From: an uncultured Treponema sp.
GTDB taxonomy: Bacteria > Spirochaetota > Spirochaetia > Treponematales > Treponemataceae
Direction of reading: 5' to 3'
DNA: 17,040 nt
Assembly: GCA_937915735.1 (NCBI GenBank)
Contig: CALGGS010000022.1
Span: forward strand, 1-17,040
Part shown: positions 1 to 6,922 of the stretch, piece after piece
How the letters are laid out: the number at the start of each line of letters is the position of its first letter
Numbering within the stretch: position 1 is the stretch's first letter
Made by a program: the position numbers and the translations under genes
Notes under the pieces: generated by a model
Databases searched by the model: none
Seen by the model: the letters and a program-made list of their open reading frames with translations, nothing else
Told to the model about the DNA's origin: nothing

Positions 1-648
1 GAATGGAAAAAGGAAGTTCCTGCCTGCTATTCAGAAGTCAAAAAAGACTCAATCAATCCAAAATTCATGCTTGAAACCGTACACAAATACGCCGGAGATG
101 ATGCCTACATCACGACAGAGGTCGGCCAGCACCAGATGTGGACTGCTCAGTTCTATCCTTTTGGAAAGCCTCGCCGCTTTGTTACTTCTGGCGGCTTGGG
201 AACCATGGGCTTCGGCACCGGGGCCGCAATGGGAATTCAGGTGGGGCAGCCTAATGCCCGCGTCGTTCACATTGCAGGTGACGGCTCTTTCCGCATGAAC
301 TGTAACGAGCTTTGCACGATTGCCCGCTACGGCCTTCCAATCGTCATCGTTCTGGTAAATAACGGAACTTTGGGTAATGTCCGCGTCTGGCAAAAGCTTT
401 TTTACGAAAAACGCTACAGCCACACAACCCTTGACTTCGGCCCTGACTGGGCCAAGCTGGCCGCCGCTTACGGAGTAGGCTACTACAAGGCTAAGAATAA
501 CGCAGAATTCGACAGAGAATTCAAAAAAGCTTTTGAGAGCCACAAACCCTGTATCGTTGACGCCAGAGTTGACATCGACGAGATGATTCTCCCGATGGCA
601 ATCCCCGGAAAGCCAATCGACGACCAGATGATGAGCTGGGACAACTAA
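1..648 (+). CDS. Acetolactate synthase large subunit-like ThDP enzyme, C-terminal part (5' end outside window)
   Basis: The frame is open from base 1 and ends in TAA at 646-648, giving 215 visible residues; a full family member has about 560-600. The visible part is the C-terminal thiamine-diphosphate domain. It has a glycine-rich SGGLGTMGFG segment and a GDG-x24-NN cofactor/Mg motif (GDG at 277-285, NN at 358-363). The tail with MILPMAIPGK resembles acetohydroxyacid synthase catalytic subunits (IlvB/IlvI/IlvG), which condense pyruvate with pyruvate or 2-ketobutyrate in branched-chain amino acid synthesis in the cytoplasm. One oddity is that the usual LGMVxQWQ signature reads LGNVRVWQ, changing Met and Gln while keeping the Trp. 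No regulatory subunit (ilvN/ilvH) follows; the next gene is unrelated. A different pyruvate-using ThDP enzyme cannot be excluded without the N-terminal half. The domain call is firm and the substrate is not. Confidence 0.85.
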   Translation, partial: EWKKEVPACYSEVKKDSINPKFMLETVHKYAGDDAYITTEVGQHQMWTAQFYPFGKPRRFVTSGGLGTMGFGTGAAMGIQVGQPNARVVHIAGDGSFRMNCNELCTIARYGLPIVIVLVNNGTLGNVRVWQKLFYEKRYSHTTLDFGPDWAKLAAAYGVGYYKAKNNAEFDREFKKAFESHKPCIVDARVDIDEMILPMAIPGKPIDDQMMSWDN

Positions 649-663
649 TCATAATGCCTGATT

Positions 664-669
664 TATAAT
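664..669 (+). promoter_or_regulatory. Candidate -10 element upstream of the TPR gene
   Basis: A perfect TATAAT lies in the short gap after the ThDP enzyme gene. No good -35 is present: the nearest TTGACA-like string is GGGACA at 638-643, with a 20-nt spacer. If this -10 is real, transcription would begin near 676. That rules out the ATG at 668, which the hexamer overlaps, and favours the ATG at 698. In AT-rich DNA such a hexamer can occur by chance. Confidence 0.3.
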
Positions 670-697
670 GCAAAATGAAATGTCCGATAATCAGAAT

Positions 698-2851
698 ATG
701 AAGTCAGTTTTTAAGTTTTTTGCAGTATCTGTTTTTTCTCTTGGTTCTTTGGTTTTTGCTCAGAATTCCAGCGCGCTTCGTTTTTATGAAAGCGGTCTCC
801 AAAAGCAAAATTCAGAGGACTATTACGGGGCAAGCGAGGACTTTCAGCAGGCCTTGCAATCTAATCCGTCTTACGGTGACGCCTGGTTTCATCTTGCAGG
901 TGTCACCTATTCGATTGGTGACTATTCCCTTGCCCTCACTTATCTTGAAGAGGCAGACAAATTTGCAAAAAATCGCTCTGACATTTTAAATCTGAAAGGT
1001 CTTATCTTAATTTCTCTCGGCCGCCTTGATGATGCGAAGACTGTCTTTAACGATGTCCTGAAAAAATATCCCAATGACATTGACGCTCGCTTTGGCCTTG
1101 CCGAGCTTGATTTGTTCACTGGAAGCTTTATCGGAGCCAAAAATCAGTACGAGGATGCCTTAAAACGCCAGAAAGACAACAGAAAGGCTCTTCTTTCACT
1201 TGCCCTCATCAGTGAGGAGCTGGGAAATCACGATAATGCACGAAAATACATTGAGCAGGCCCTTCGTTATCACTCTGGCGAAGCGGAGGTTCATTATCTG
1301 GCTTCATACCTTGACGCAAAGCAGGGAAAATTTTCAGATGCGGAAAAGCGGGTCAGGGCGGCAGTTCAGATAAATCCGAACTATACAAAGGCTTATGTCC
1401 TTTTGTCGTCAATTCTTTATTCCCAGAAAAAATATGATGATGTAATCGATATGTGCGATTATCTTATCTCAAAAAAACGGGAAACAACAGAAGCCTGGTA
1501 TTTAAAAGGTCTTTCCCAAAACAGAAAGGGCGACTGGAAAAGCGCGGTTGACACTTGGACTACGGCCCTTTCAATAAATCCTTATGATGAGGTTATGCGC
1601 TCTGCTCTTGAGCTTCTTCTTGTGAAAAAGCTTCCCGTCGAAGATTATAGCAGGGCCGCTTTTGCGGATTTCCATGTTCAAAAAGCTCGTGATTTTTCAA
1701 AATCCTTCTATGGTGAAGTTTCAAGATATGAATATCAGCGTGCCTTGCGTCTTAATCCCTTTGATTTTACTGCTCGAAGTGAGTTTGCCGAGCTTTTGGG
1801 AAACACCGGCTTAAACGAAAATTACTTGAATCAGCTTAAATTTATTAAGCAAAACGAGGAGTTAAAGGCTCAGTCTGATTCTGAAAACGCAGAAAATGCC
1901 GAAAATCCCCCTAAAAAAACTTTGACGGCAGAGCAAAAAAAGGTGAATGACACAATCGAAGCCTATGAGTCGCTTATGAAATATTCCCTTGCCGCAAAAT
2001 GGAATGTAGACCCCTTTTATCTCGAAAAAACTCGCTGGCACATAGGTCTTTACTACACTAAATCTCCGGTCCAGCTCCTTCATTGTGATGCTGAGGAAAT
2101 AACTGCAAGCATGTGTGCGGAAATTTTTTCAGGGGTTGCCTCGACATCAGTTGCTGTTGAAAATCGTGCCGTTTCCGGATACGGCGAGGCTTACCGCCTG
2201 GCTCGAAAAAACAACCTTGATTATTTCGTGATTTTAAATCTTGACGAGACTGAACGGGAGGTTACTCTTGGTGCGACGGTTTATTCTGCCCGAACAGGAA
2301 CTGAGACTGCTAAATTTTCTTCATTCAGGACAGGAAACGACAAATTTGCTTCCGTTCTCCGTGCTTTCCGAAAGGACTTGCTTGGAATTTTGCCTGTCCG
2401 TGGAAAAATCTTACAGAAAAGCGTGAACGAAATCTTAGTTGATTTGGGAACTGTTGAGGGAATGAAAAAGGATGTCGTGCTTGATGTCATTAAGGCCGGA
2501 AAAATCGTCACCAACGACAAGGGGCTGGGTGTAACTTACGAGGACAAAAATCATCTTGGAACTATAAAAATCACAAGGGCTGGCGAAGAAATTTCTCAGG
2601 GAACTCTTTCTCAGAGCGGCTTTTATGACCGCGTGAATGTGGGGGATGAACTTCTTGTAAAATCTCGTCCAAGGGAAGAGGGCGAGGAAGATTCTCAGAT
2701 TGCCGACTCAACGCCCGCTGCCGGCGAGAACGGTCAGCGAATCCTGCCTGAAAATAAAGACGACGAAAAGCAAAAGAAGCTTGACGCTCAGGAACTTGGC
2801 TTAATAAAAACTCCTCAGATAATTCAGCTTATTAGGGGTTTGAAAAACTAA
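698..2851 (+). CDS. Exported TPR protein with FlgT-like C-terminal domain
   Basis: The ATG at 698 is chosen because it starts a standard signal peptide (MKSVFKFFAV, then a hydrophobic core ending SLVFA|Q). An in-frame ATG at 668 would add ten polar residues ahead of it. Neither start has a clear Shine-Dalgarno sequence. Counting from 668, residues about 36-375 are a run of roughly eight to nine degenerate tetratricopeptide repeats, such as the unit around DAWFHLAGVTYSIGDYSLAL. Residues about 400-420 are an acidic, Asn-rich linker. Residues about 470-575 look like an alpha/beta periplasmic domain. Residues about 577-665 (GKILQK...LVDLGTVEGMKKD...LGTIKI...VNVGDELL) resemble the C-terminal beta domain of FlgT. 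The tail is charged. TPR proteins of this kind are periplasmic scaffolds. The stop lies 1 nt before the LolC/E-like permease, which suggests co-expression and a shared role at the envelope. The exact function is unknown. Confidence 0.85.
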   Translation: MKSVFKFFAVSVFSLGSLVFAQNSSALRFYESGLQKQNSEDYYGASEDFQQALQSNPSYGDAWFHLAGVTYSIGDYSLALTYLEEADKFAKNRSDILNLKGLILISLGRLDDAKTVFNDVLKKYPNDIDARFGLAELDLFTGSFIGAKNQYEDALKRQKDNRKALLSLALISEELGNHDNARKYIEQALRYHSGEAEVHYLASYLDAKQGKFSDAEKRVRAAVQINPNYTKAYVLLSSILYSQKKYDDVIDMCDYLISKKRETTEAWYLKGLSQNRKGDWKSAVDTWTTALSINPYDEVMRSALELLLVKKLPVEDYSRAAFADFHVQKARDFSKSFYGEVSRYEYQRALRLNPFDFTARSEFAELLGNTGLNENYLNQLKFIKQNEELKAQSDSENAENAENPPKKTLTAEQKKVNDTIEAYESLMKYSLAAKWNVDPFYLEKTRWHIGLYYTKSPVQLLHCDAEEITASMCAEIFSGVASTSVAVENRAVSGYGEAYRLARKNNLDYFVILNLDETEREVTLGATVYSARTGTETAKFSSFRTGNDKFASVLRAFRKDLLGILPVRGKILQKSVNEILVDLGTVEGMKKDVVLDVIKAGKIVTNDKGLGVTYEDKNHLGTIKITRAGEEISQGTLSQSGFYDRVNVGDELLVKSRPREEGEEDSQIADSTPAAGENGQRILPENKDDEKQKKLDAQELGLIKTPQIIQLIRGLKN

Positions 2852-2852
2852 A

Positions 2853-4148
2853 TTGAAAAAGCTCATTTCTTACATAAAAATTTCACTAAACTGGATTTTT
2901 TTTGTCTCACGGCGCTTTGCCAAGGTTGACAGGAAAGGCTCTTCTCTCGTAACGACGATTTTAGCGACTCTCGGAATTTGCTTTGGAGTTATGACCCTAA
3001 TCACTGTTATCAGCGTTATGAACGGCTTTCAGCACAGCTTCATCGATGTGATTATGGAAATTTCGTCTTATCATGTGAGGGTGACTACAGAAGAGCCTGC
3101 TTTTGAGGAGCATTGTAAAAATAATTCATTGGTCCGCTCTGTGACCCCCTTTTATGAAGCACAGTCGCTTATGACAGGTCCCGCCGGAAAAGAGTCTGCC
3201 AGTATGATAAAGGCAGTTCCTGAGGATGTTCGTGAGAAGGACGAAGGTTTTAAAAAATATGTGAATATGGTTTCAGGAAGCTTTGACCTTTCTGATGATT
3301 GCATAGTCCTTGGCACAGAGCTTTCCCGCAGAATAGGCGCGAGAATCGGAAGCAGGGTGAATCTGTATGCCCTTTCCGGAGGAAATGATGTCGATTTGTT
3401 TTCAAGCGACAGGGTTTTTACGGTGACGGGAATCTTTCACACAGGCTATGGAGATATAAATTCTTCATTCGCTTTCATAAATCTTTCTGGCGGAAAAAAA
3501 TATTTCGGAAAAGACTCCCGGCTCGTTTATGGCGTAAAGCTCTTTGATGAAAATGACTGCGACAAATTCATATCAAAAATAAAAAAAGAATTTCAAAGCC
3601 TTGAATGTGAAAGCTGGAAAAGCTACAACCGCTCCTTTTTCGGAGCTTTGCAGGTCGAAAAAAATATGCTTATGTTCCTTGTCTTTTTGATTTTCCTTGT
3701 AGTTGCCATAAATATTTTTAACGGAATGAGGCGGATGGTTTACGAGCGGCGTGAAGAAATTTCTGTTCTGAGCGCTTTTGGCGCGAGGGGCTTTGAAATA
3801 AAGTCAATTTTCGTTATGCAGGGCTTTATGACGGGTTTTTTTGGTGCCGTCCCGGGGATGTTTTTGGGAATTTTGATTACCCTGAATATGGACTCGGTTT
3901 TTATGCTTCTTTCAAAGGCTTCCTACTATGCAAGTCTTCTTGCCGTGATGCTTACGAATCCTGGCAATGTTGATTATGTAATGGAAAACCCTATGTTTTT
4001 ATTGTATGCGAGCATTCCGCCGAGAATTTTTTGGGGGGAGGTAGCAATGATAACTCTTTTCGGAATTTTTTCCTCGCTGATAGCGGCCTTCTTCGCCAGC
4101 AGGACTGTCCTGAAGCTGACAATCGCCCAGATTATGAGAGATGAATAG
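2853..4148 (+). CDS. LolC/LolE-family ABC transporter permease (FtsX/MacB fold)
   Basis: This 431-residue protein has the full layout of the lipoprotein-releasing LolC/E permeases: a short cytoplasmic N-terminus, TM1 at about 33-56, a large periplasmic domain at about 60-265, then TM2 (271-291), TM3 (320-345) and TM4 (397-416). Family hallmarks are the FFVSRRFA N-terminus and the coupling segment YERREEISVLSAFGAR followed by the IFVMQGFMTGFFGAVPG glycine-rich helix. In the family, these permeases use an ATPase partner (LolD) to extract lipoproteins from the inner membrane. The start is TTG at 2853. It is preferred because the conserved N-terminal region would be lost at the next Met, and the only purine-rich stretch (AGGGG, 2834-2838) is 14 nt away. 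No ATPase gene is in this window. Whether this is LolC, LolE or a fused single-permease version cannot be told from sequence alone. The lipoproteins encoded at 6923 and 12389 are possible cargo (inference). Confidence 0.9.
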   Translation: MKKLISYIKISLNWIFFVSRRFAKVDRKGSSLVTTILATLGICFGVMTLITVISVMNGFQHSFIDVIMEISSYHVRVTTEEPAFEEHCKNNSLVRSVTPFYEAQSLMTGPAGKESASMIKAVPEDVREKDEGFKKYVNMVSGSFDLSDDCIVLGTELSRRIGARIGSRVNLYALSGGNDVDLFSSDRVFTVTGIFHTGYGDINSSFAFINLSGGKKYFGKDSRLVYGVKLFDENDCDKFISKIKKEFQSLECESWKSYNRSFFGALQVEKNMLMFLVFLIFLVVAINIFNGMRRMVYERREEISVLSAFGARGFEIKSIFVMQGFMTGFFGAVPGMFLGILITLNMDSVFMLLSKASYYASLLAVMLTNPGNVDYVMENPMFLLYASIPPRIFWGEVAMITLFGIFSSLIAAFFASRTVLKLTIAQIMRDE

Positions 4149-4202
4149 AAAATTAAGGGGAGCCCTAAAAATTGCCCTTTCGACTTTGCCGGGAAATTTG
4201 TT

Positions 4203-5117
4203 ATGAAAAAATTAAATATTTTGCTTTTAAAAATTTTTCTCCTGTCACTTCTTTTTTTTGCATTTTCCCTTGTTTTTTCGACGGAAGGAAGGTCAAAACA
4301 GAAGGCAGATGAGTCGGCGCTTTTAAATCCGGGACATAAAAACGAGGTCGGTTTTATTGAAATTTCAAAAGCCTCAGAAAACGAGGCTATTTCCTTAAAA
4401 AAACAGGGGGACTTCTGGCTTCTCATAAAAAAAACTGGCGGCGGTCAAAATCAAACCTGCACTTATGCTGAAGCAAAAATCGTGAATTCCCTGCTTGAAA
4501 ATGCGGCGAAAATTCGAAAAATTTATAAAATCTCTGGTAATCAAAAGGATTTTGAGCGGCTAAAGCTGAGTCAGAATAATTCCGTGAGTATAAATTTTCA
4601 AAAAAATGACGGGGAAGCCTTTTCAAGGCTTTATTTCGGGGAGGAAAATTCCTTAAAAAACCGAATTTATTTTCGTTCAGGGCTTTCAGAAAATGCCTTT
4701 GAAACTGAAAATAATTTCTCACAATACTTAAACTGCGACATAAATTACTGGGCGGCTGGTGAGATTTTTCCCGAAATCAAAAATCCCGTAAATGCTTCAA
4801 AAGAGATTTTGTCCCTCCGTCACGGTAAAATCCTGGAGAATGGCGAAGATATTGTCGCTGAGGGGCGAGCTGTATGGACTCTGATTGTTCAGGACGGAAA
4901 TGGCAGAAGCGTAAAACTTGATTTTTTTGAAAAAACAGGGCTTCTTGAATCCGGGGAAGCTGAAAAATCTTACTTTTACAAAAAAACTATAAGTCCTTCA
5001 GAAATAGATAGCGGAGAAAATATTTTTGCCTTTTATTCGGAGAACGCCGTTTATGAAATTTCAGAGTGGACTTATGAGAGGTTAAAAAATGCAGCCGAAA
5101 ATTTTCAGCCTTATTGA
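4203..5117 (+). CDS. Membrane-anchored DUF4340-like protein
   Basis: This 304-residue protein has a strongly hydrophobic N-terminus (residues 1-26), which is either an uncleaved anchor or a signal peptide with no lipobox. The exported part starts with a linker, then a region typical of DUF4340: a GDFWLLIKK strand (69-77), a segment around YAEAKIVNSLLENAAKIRKI (88-107), a VSINFQ...LYFGEENSLKNRIYFRSG beta block (128-160), and a WTLIV-type strand near 225-230. DUF4340 proteins often accompany GldG-type ABC-transport or gliding-type membrane systems; their biochemical role is not known. The ATG at 4203 has a weak GGGA (4191-4194) upstream. The gene starts 54 nt after the permease and overlaps the next gene by 29 nt, so it sits in the same probable operon. 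The DUF assignment rests on pattern only, and a lineage-specific exported protein is the alternative. Confidence 0.75.
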   Translation: MKKLNILLLKIFLLSLLFFAFSLVFSTEGRSKQKADESALLNPGHKNEVGFIEISKASENEAISLKKQGDFWLLIKKTGGGQNQTCTYAEAKIVNSLLENAAKIRKIYKISGNQKDFERLKLSQNNSVSINFQKNDGEAFSRLYFGEENSLKNRIYFRSGLSENAFETENNFSQYLNCDINYWAAGEIFPEIKNPVNASKEILSLRHGKILENGEDIVAEGRAVWTLIVQDGNGRSVKLDFFEKTGLLESGEAEKSYFYKKTISPSEIDSGENIFAFYSENAVYEISEWTYERLKNAAENFQPY

Positions 5118-5793
5118 CAAGGCGATTTATGATTACGATATGATTCCTGACGGTGCGAAAATCTTGGTTGGTGCGAGCGGGGGAAAGGACTCGACCCTCC
5201 TAATCGAGTATTTTGCCAACCGAATGAAGAGGCGGAACGAAAATTTTTCTTTTACGGCGCTTCACATTAAAACCGACTTTGCCGACGAATTTTCTCCGAA
5301 GCTAAAGGCTCTTTTTGAGGGCTGGGGAGTGAAGCTCGAGGTTTTAGAGGTGAACACTTTGGAGCGGGTGAAGCCTGGCAGAAAAATGAACTGCTTTTGG
5401 TGCTCAATGCAACGGCGGAAGGAGCTGAACGAGTATGCCGCAAGAAATAATTTTACTCATGTCGCCCTTGGTCATCATCTTGACGACGCTCTTGAAACTC
5501 TTTTGATGAACGCGCTTAACAAAGGAACCCTTGAAACAATGCCGCCGAGTATGAAATACGAAAAATTCCCGGTTACGATAATCCGCCCGCTCTATTATGT
5601 TCCTGTAAGCGAGATAATCGAGCATGCTGTGAGTGAAGGCTGGAAAAGCCAGACCTGCACCTGCACTTATCAGGACAATTCCGGCAGAAAAGAGGTTCGG
5701 AAACGGCTCGAAGTTTTGACTGAAGGCGACAATAAGCAGAAAAAACGGCTTTTACTGGCGCTGAAAAATATCAGAACTGATTATCTTCCGTAA
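5089..5793 (+). CDS. TtcA-like PP-loop protein, probable tRNA 2-thiocytidine/thiolation enzyme
   Basis: This 234-residue protein has the N-type ATP pyrophosphatase motif SGGKDS at residues 30-35 and the GHHLDD motif at 128-133. A CxxC pair (C102, C105, in CFWCSMQRR) and a second cysteine pair near the C-terminus (C190, C192, in TCTCTYQ) are also present. This arrangement matches TtcA, which activates C32 of certain tRNAs by adenylation and installs sulfur using a [4Fe-4S] cluster held by the CxxC and one distal Cys. The protein is shorter than E. coli TtcA (311 aa) and falls in the compact subgroup. The ATG at 5089 has a good GAGAGG site (5076-5081) 7 nt upstream and overlaps the DUF4340-like gene by 29 nt, suggesting translational coupling. 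Its 3' end overlaps the opposing pseudouridine synthase gene. A TilS or Ncs6-type role is less likely given the cysteine pattern. Confidence 0.85.
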   Translation: MQPKIFSLIDKAIYDYDMIPDGAKILVGASGGKDSTLLIEYFANRMKRRNENFSFTALHIKTDFADEFSPKLKALFEGWGVKLEVLEVNTLERVKPGRKMNCFWCSMQRRKELNEYAARNNFTHVALGHHLDDALETLLMNALNKGTLETMPPSMKYEKFPVTIIRPLYYVPVSEIIEHAVSEGWKSQTCTCTYQDNSGRKEVRKRLEVLTEGDNKQKKRLLLALKNIRTDYLP

Positions 5794-6738
5794 ATTTTCC
5801 GGGGGCGGGGCTTTTAGGACTTTCGGAAGCTCAAAAGGATTATTTTCTGGAAAGTGAAGCTCGCTTGCGTGCAGAAAAAAATCCTGCCCGTATTTTTTTG
5901 AGTCGAGCTTTTTACCGCCATAGGCCGTGTCTCCAAGAAGGGGAAAGCCGTGGAATGCCGCCTGGGAGCGAATTTGATGCGTTCTGCCTGTTTTTATTAG
6001 AATGCGGGCGAGAGTAATTTTACTGCCTTCAAAAATTCCGTAGGAAAGAGGAAAAACCTCTGTATGGGCGATTTTCCCGTTTTCAGAGGCGACTTGCACC
6101 GTATGAAAAGAACTGCGAGCGAATTGACGGGAATCGCTTCTCTTTTCGATAAAATCTTCCCAAAGCTGATTTTCTTTAAGATGCCCCTGTAAAATTGCAA
6201 GATAGATTTTTTGAATCCTGTGATTTTTGATTGCCTCGCTAAACCATTTTGCCCCCTCAAGATTCTGCGAAAAAGCTATGATTCCCGTGGTTTTTCTGTC
6301 TAAGCGGTGAAGCGGGCCGGTTCTAAAGGAAAGGGAAGAGTTTTTGTGATAGCTTTCGTATTCACCTTGCACCAGCTCTGAAAGTGAGTTCCCTTTTGAA
6401 GAAGAGGATGGCTGGACGCTTATGTCATAGGGCTTGTTAAGAAAAAGAAGCTGCTTGGTTTTTAGAATTATTAAAGAGTCTTCCGTTTTTTTCGCCGGTT
6501 TGTCATTTTCTCTCTGGGAGCCGATAATCTTCCCCGCTAAAAATTGGGCAACTTGTATGTCGTCACCCTCACATAGGCGGTAGCTTCCGTCGCATTTTTT
6601 TCCGTTTACTTTGACCAGGCCCTTCCGAAGTGATTTATACAATGACGAAAGGCTTTCTTCGCTTAAAAATCTGCGAAGAACTTTGTCCAGTCGCCTGGAA
6701 GAGTCATCAATGCCGGCGGTAAAGTGTAAAAAAGTCAT
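5752..6738 (-). CDS. RluA-family rRNA pseudouridine synthase (RluC-like, with S4 domain)
   Basis: This 328-residue minus-strand protein carries an N-terminal S4 RNA-binding domain (about 14-66: RRLDKVLRRFLS...GLVKVNGKKC) followed by the RluA catalytic domain. The catalytic motif HRLDRKTTG lies at residues 144-152, with Asp147 as the expected nucleophile. Later motifs are KTGRTHQIR (249-257) and GDTAYGGKKL (269-278). The S4-plus-catalytic layout and the length are those of RluC/RluD, which isomerise uridines in 23S rRNA; the particular sites cannot be read from the sequence. The start is the ATG at 6736-6738. No Shine-Dalgarno sequence is visible, and a possible TATACT lies only 10 nt upstream (6749-6754, complement), so the transcript could be nearly leaderless. 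The gene shares 42 bp with the convergent TtcA-like gene, and both frames are intact there. Confidence 0.92.
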   Translation of the reverse strand: MTFLHFTAGIDDSSRRLDKVLRRFLSEESLSSLYKSLRKGLVKVNGKKCDGSYRLCEGDDIQVAQFLAGKIIGSQRENDKPAKKTEDSLIILKTKQLLFLNKPYDISVQPSSSSKGNSLSELVQGEYESYHKNSSLSFRTGPLHRLDRKTTGIIAFSQNLEGAKWFSEAIKNHRIQKIYLAILQGHLKENQLWEDFIEKRSDSRQFARSSFHTVQVASENGKIAHTEVFPLSYGIFEGSKITLARILIKTGRTHQIRSQAAFHGFPLLGDTAYGGKKLDSKKYGQDFFLHASELHFPENNPFELPKVLKAPPPENLRKIISSDIFQRQ

Positions 6739-6748
6739 TATGCCGATT

Positions 6749-6777
6749 AGTATAGCTAAAAAACTGAAAACTGAAAA
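6749..6777 (-). promoter_or_regulatory. Candidate sigma70-type promoter for the pseudouridine synthase gene
   Basis: On the minus strand, TTTTCA (complement of 6772-6777) and TATACT (complement of 6749-6754) are separated by 17 nt. The -10 matches the consensus in five of six bases and the -35 in four. The -35 falls within the 7-bp tandem repeat. The start codon lies only about 10 nt below the -10, so the leader would be just a few bases long, which lowers confidence. Confidence 0.3.
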
Positions 6778-6784
6778 CTGAAAG
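6764..6784. repeat. Three tandem copies of a 7-bp unit (CTGAAAA, CTGAAAA, CTGAAAG)
   Basis: Two perfect copies and one copy with a final A-to-G change stand head to tail at 6764-6770, 6771-6777 and 6778-6784. The array sits in the divergent promoter region just upstream of the pseudouridine synthase gene. Such short arrays can be slippage products or protein-binding sites; the sequence alone does not decide. Confidence 0.8.
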
Positions 6785-6866
6785 TTTAAATTTGAGTTTT
6801 TAGAAATTTAAGAAGCTGCTATCAGTATAAATTTTTTTTATAATTTAATTTTTTGAGATTTTTTTA

Positions 6867-6895
6867 TTGCTGTTTTCATTTTTATCAAATAAAAT
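6867..6895 (+). promoter_or_regulatory. Candidate sigma70-type promoter for the lipoprotein genes
   Basis: TTGCTG (6867-6872), a 17-nt spacer and TAAAAT (6890-6895) form a plausible promoter. Transcription would start near 6902, about 20 nt before the ATG at 6923 and just ahead of the ribosome binding site. The upstream T/A runs could act as an UP element. The -35 matches the consensus in only three of six bases. Confidence 0.4.
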
Positions 6896-6910
6896 TAGTC
6901 GATTAAAAAA

Positions 6911-6916
6911 GTGGGG
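6911..6916 (+). promoter_or_regulatory. Ribosome binding site that sets the start of the first lipoprotein gene
   Basis: GTGGGG stands about 7 nt before the ATG at 6923. The GTG within it (6911) is in frame and could be taken as the start, adding four residues. The purine-rich GGGG at good spacing, and the clean MKSFKLPLYL signal peptide from 6923, favour reading it as the Shine-Dalgarno sequence instead. Confidence 0.6.
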
Positions 6917-6922
6917 TTGTCT

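Larger units (their letters stand above)
6739..6922. promoter_or_regulatory. Divergent intergenic region between the pseudouridine synthase and lipoprotein genes
   Basis: These 184 bases separate two divergent genes and are very AT-rich, with several runs of T/A. They contain a 7-bp tandem repeat, candidate promoter hexamers in both directions, and a further perfect TATAAT at 6839-6844 with no matching -35. No stem-loop followed by a T-run and no small gene was recognised. Any regulation of the two lipoprotein genes would most simply act here. Confidence 0.6.

Noticed and set aside
49..543. 164-codon open frame on the minus strand
   Set aside because: It lies wholly inside the ThDP-enzyme gene, whose plus-strand frame carries clear cofactor motifs. 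The minus-strand product has no recognisable domain and no upstream ribosome site was found.
4152..4180. Possible terminator hairpin (AAGGG ... CCCTT) between permease and DUF4340-like gene
   Set aside because: The stem is only about 5 bp with a long loop and no T-run follows, so it is not a convincing intrinsic terminator. The tight gene spacing also argues for one transcript.
3974..4426. 150-codon minus-strand frame across the permease/DUF4340 junction
   Set aside because: It covers conserved permease coding sequence and the start of the next gene. It is explained as a shadow of the plus-strand genes.
6839..6844. Perfect TATAAT as the main lipoprotein promoter -10
   Set aside because: No acceptable -35 lies 16-18 nt upstream, and it would give a leader of over 70 nt in a very AT-rich stretch. 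The TTGCTG/TAAAAT pair nearer the gene fits better.
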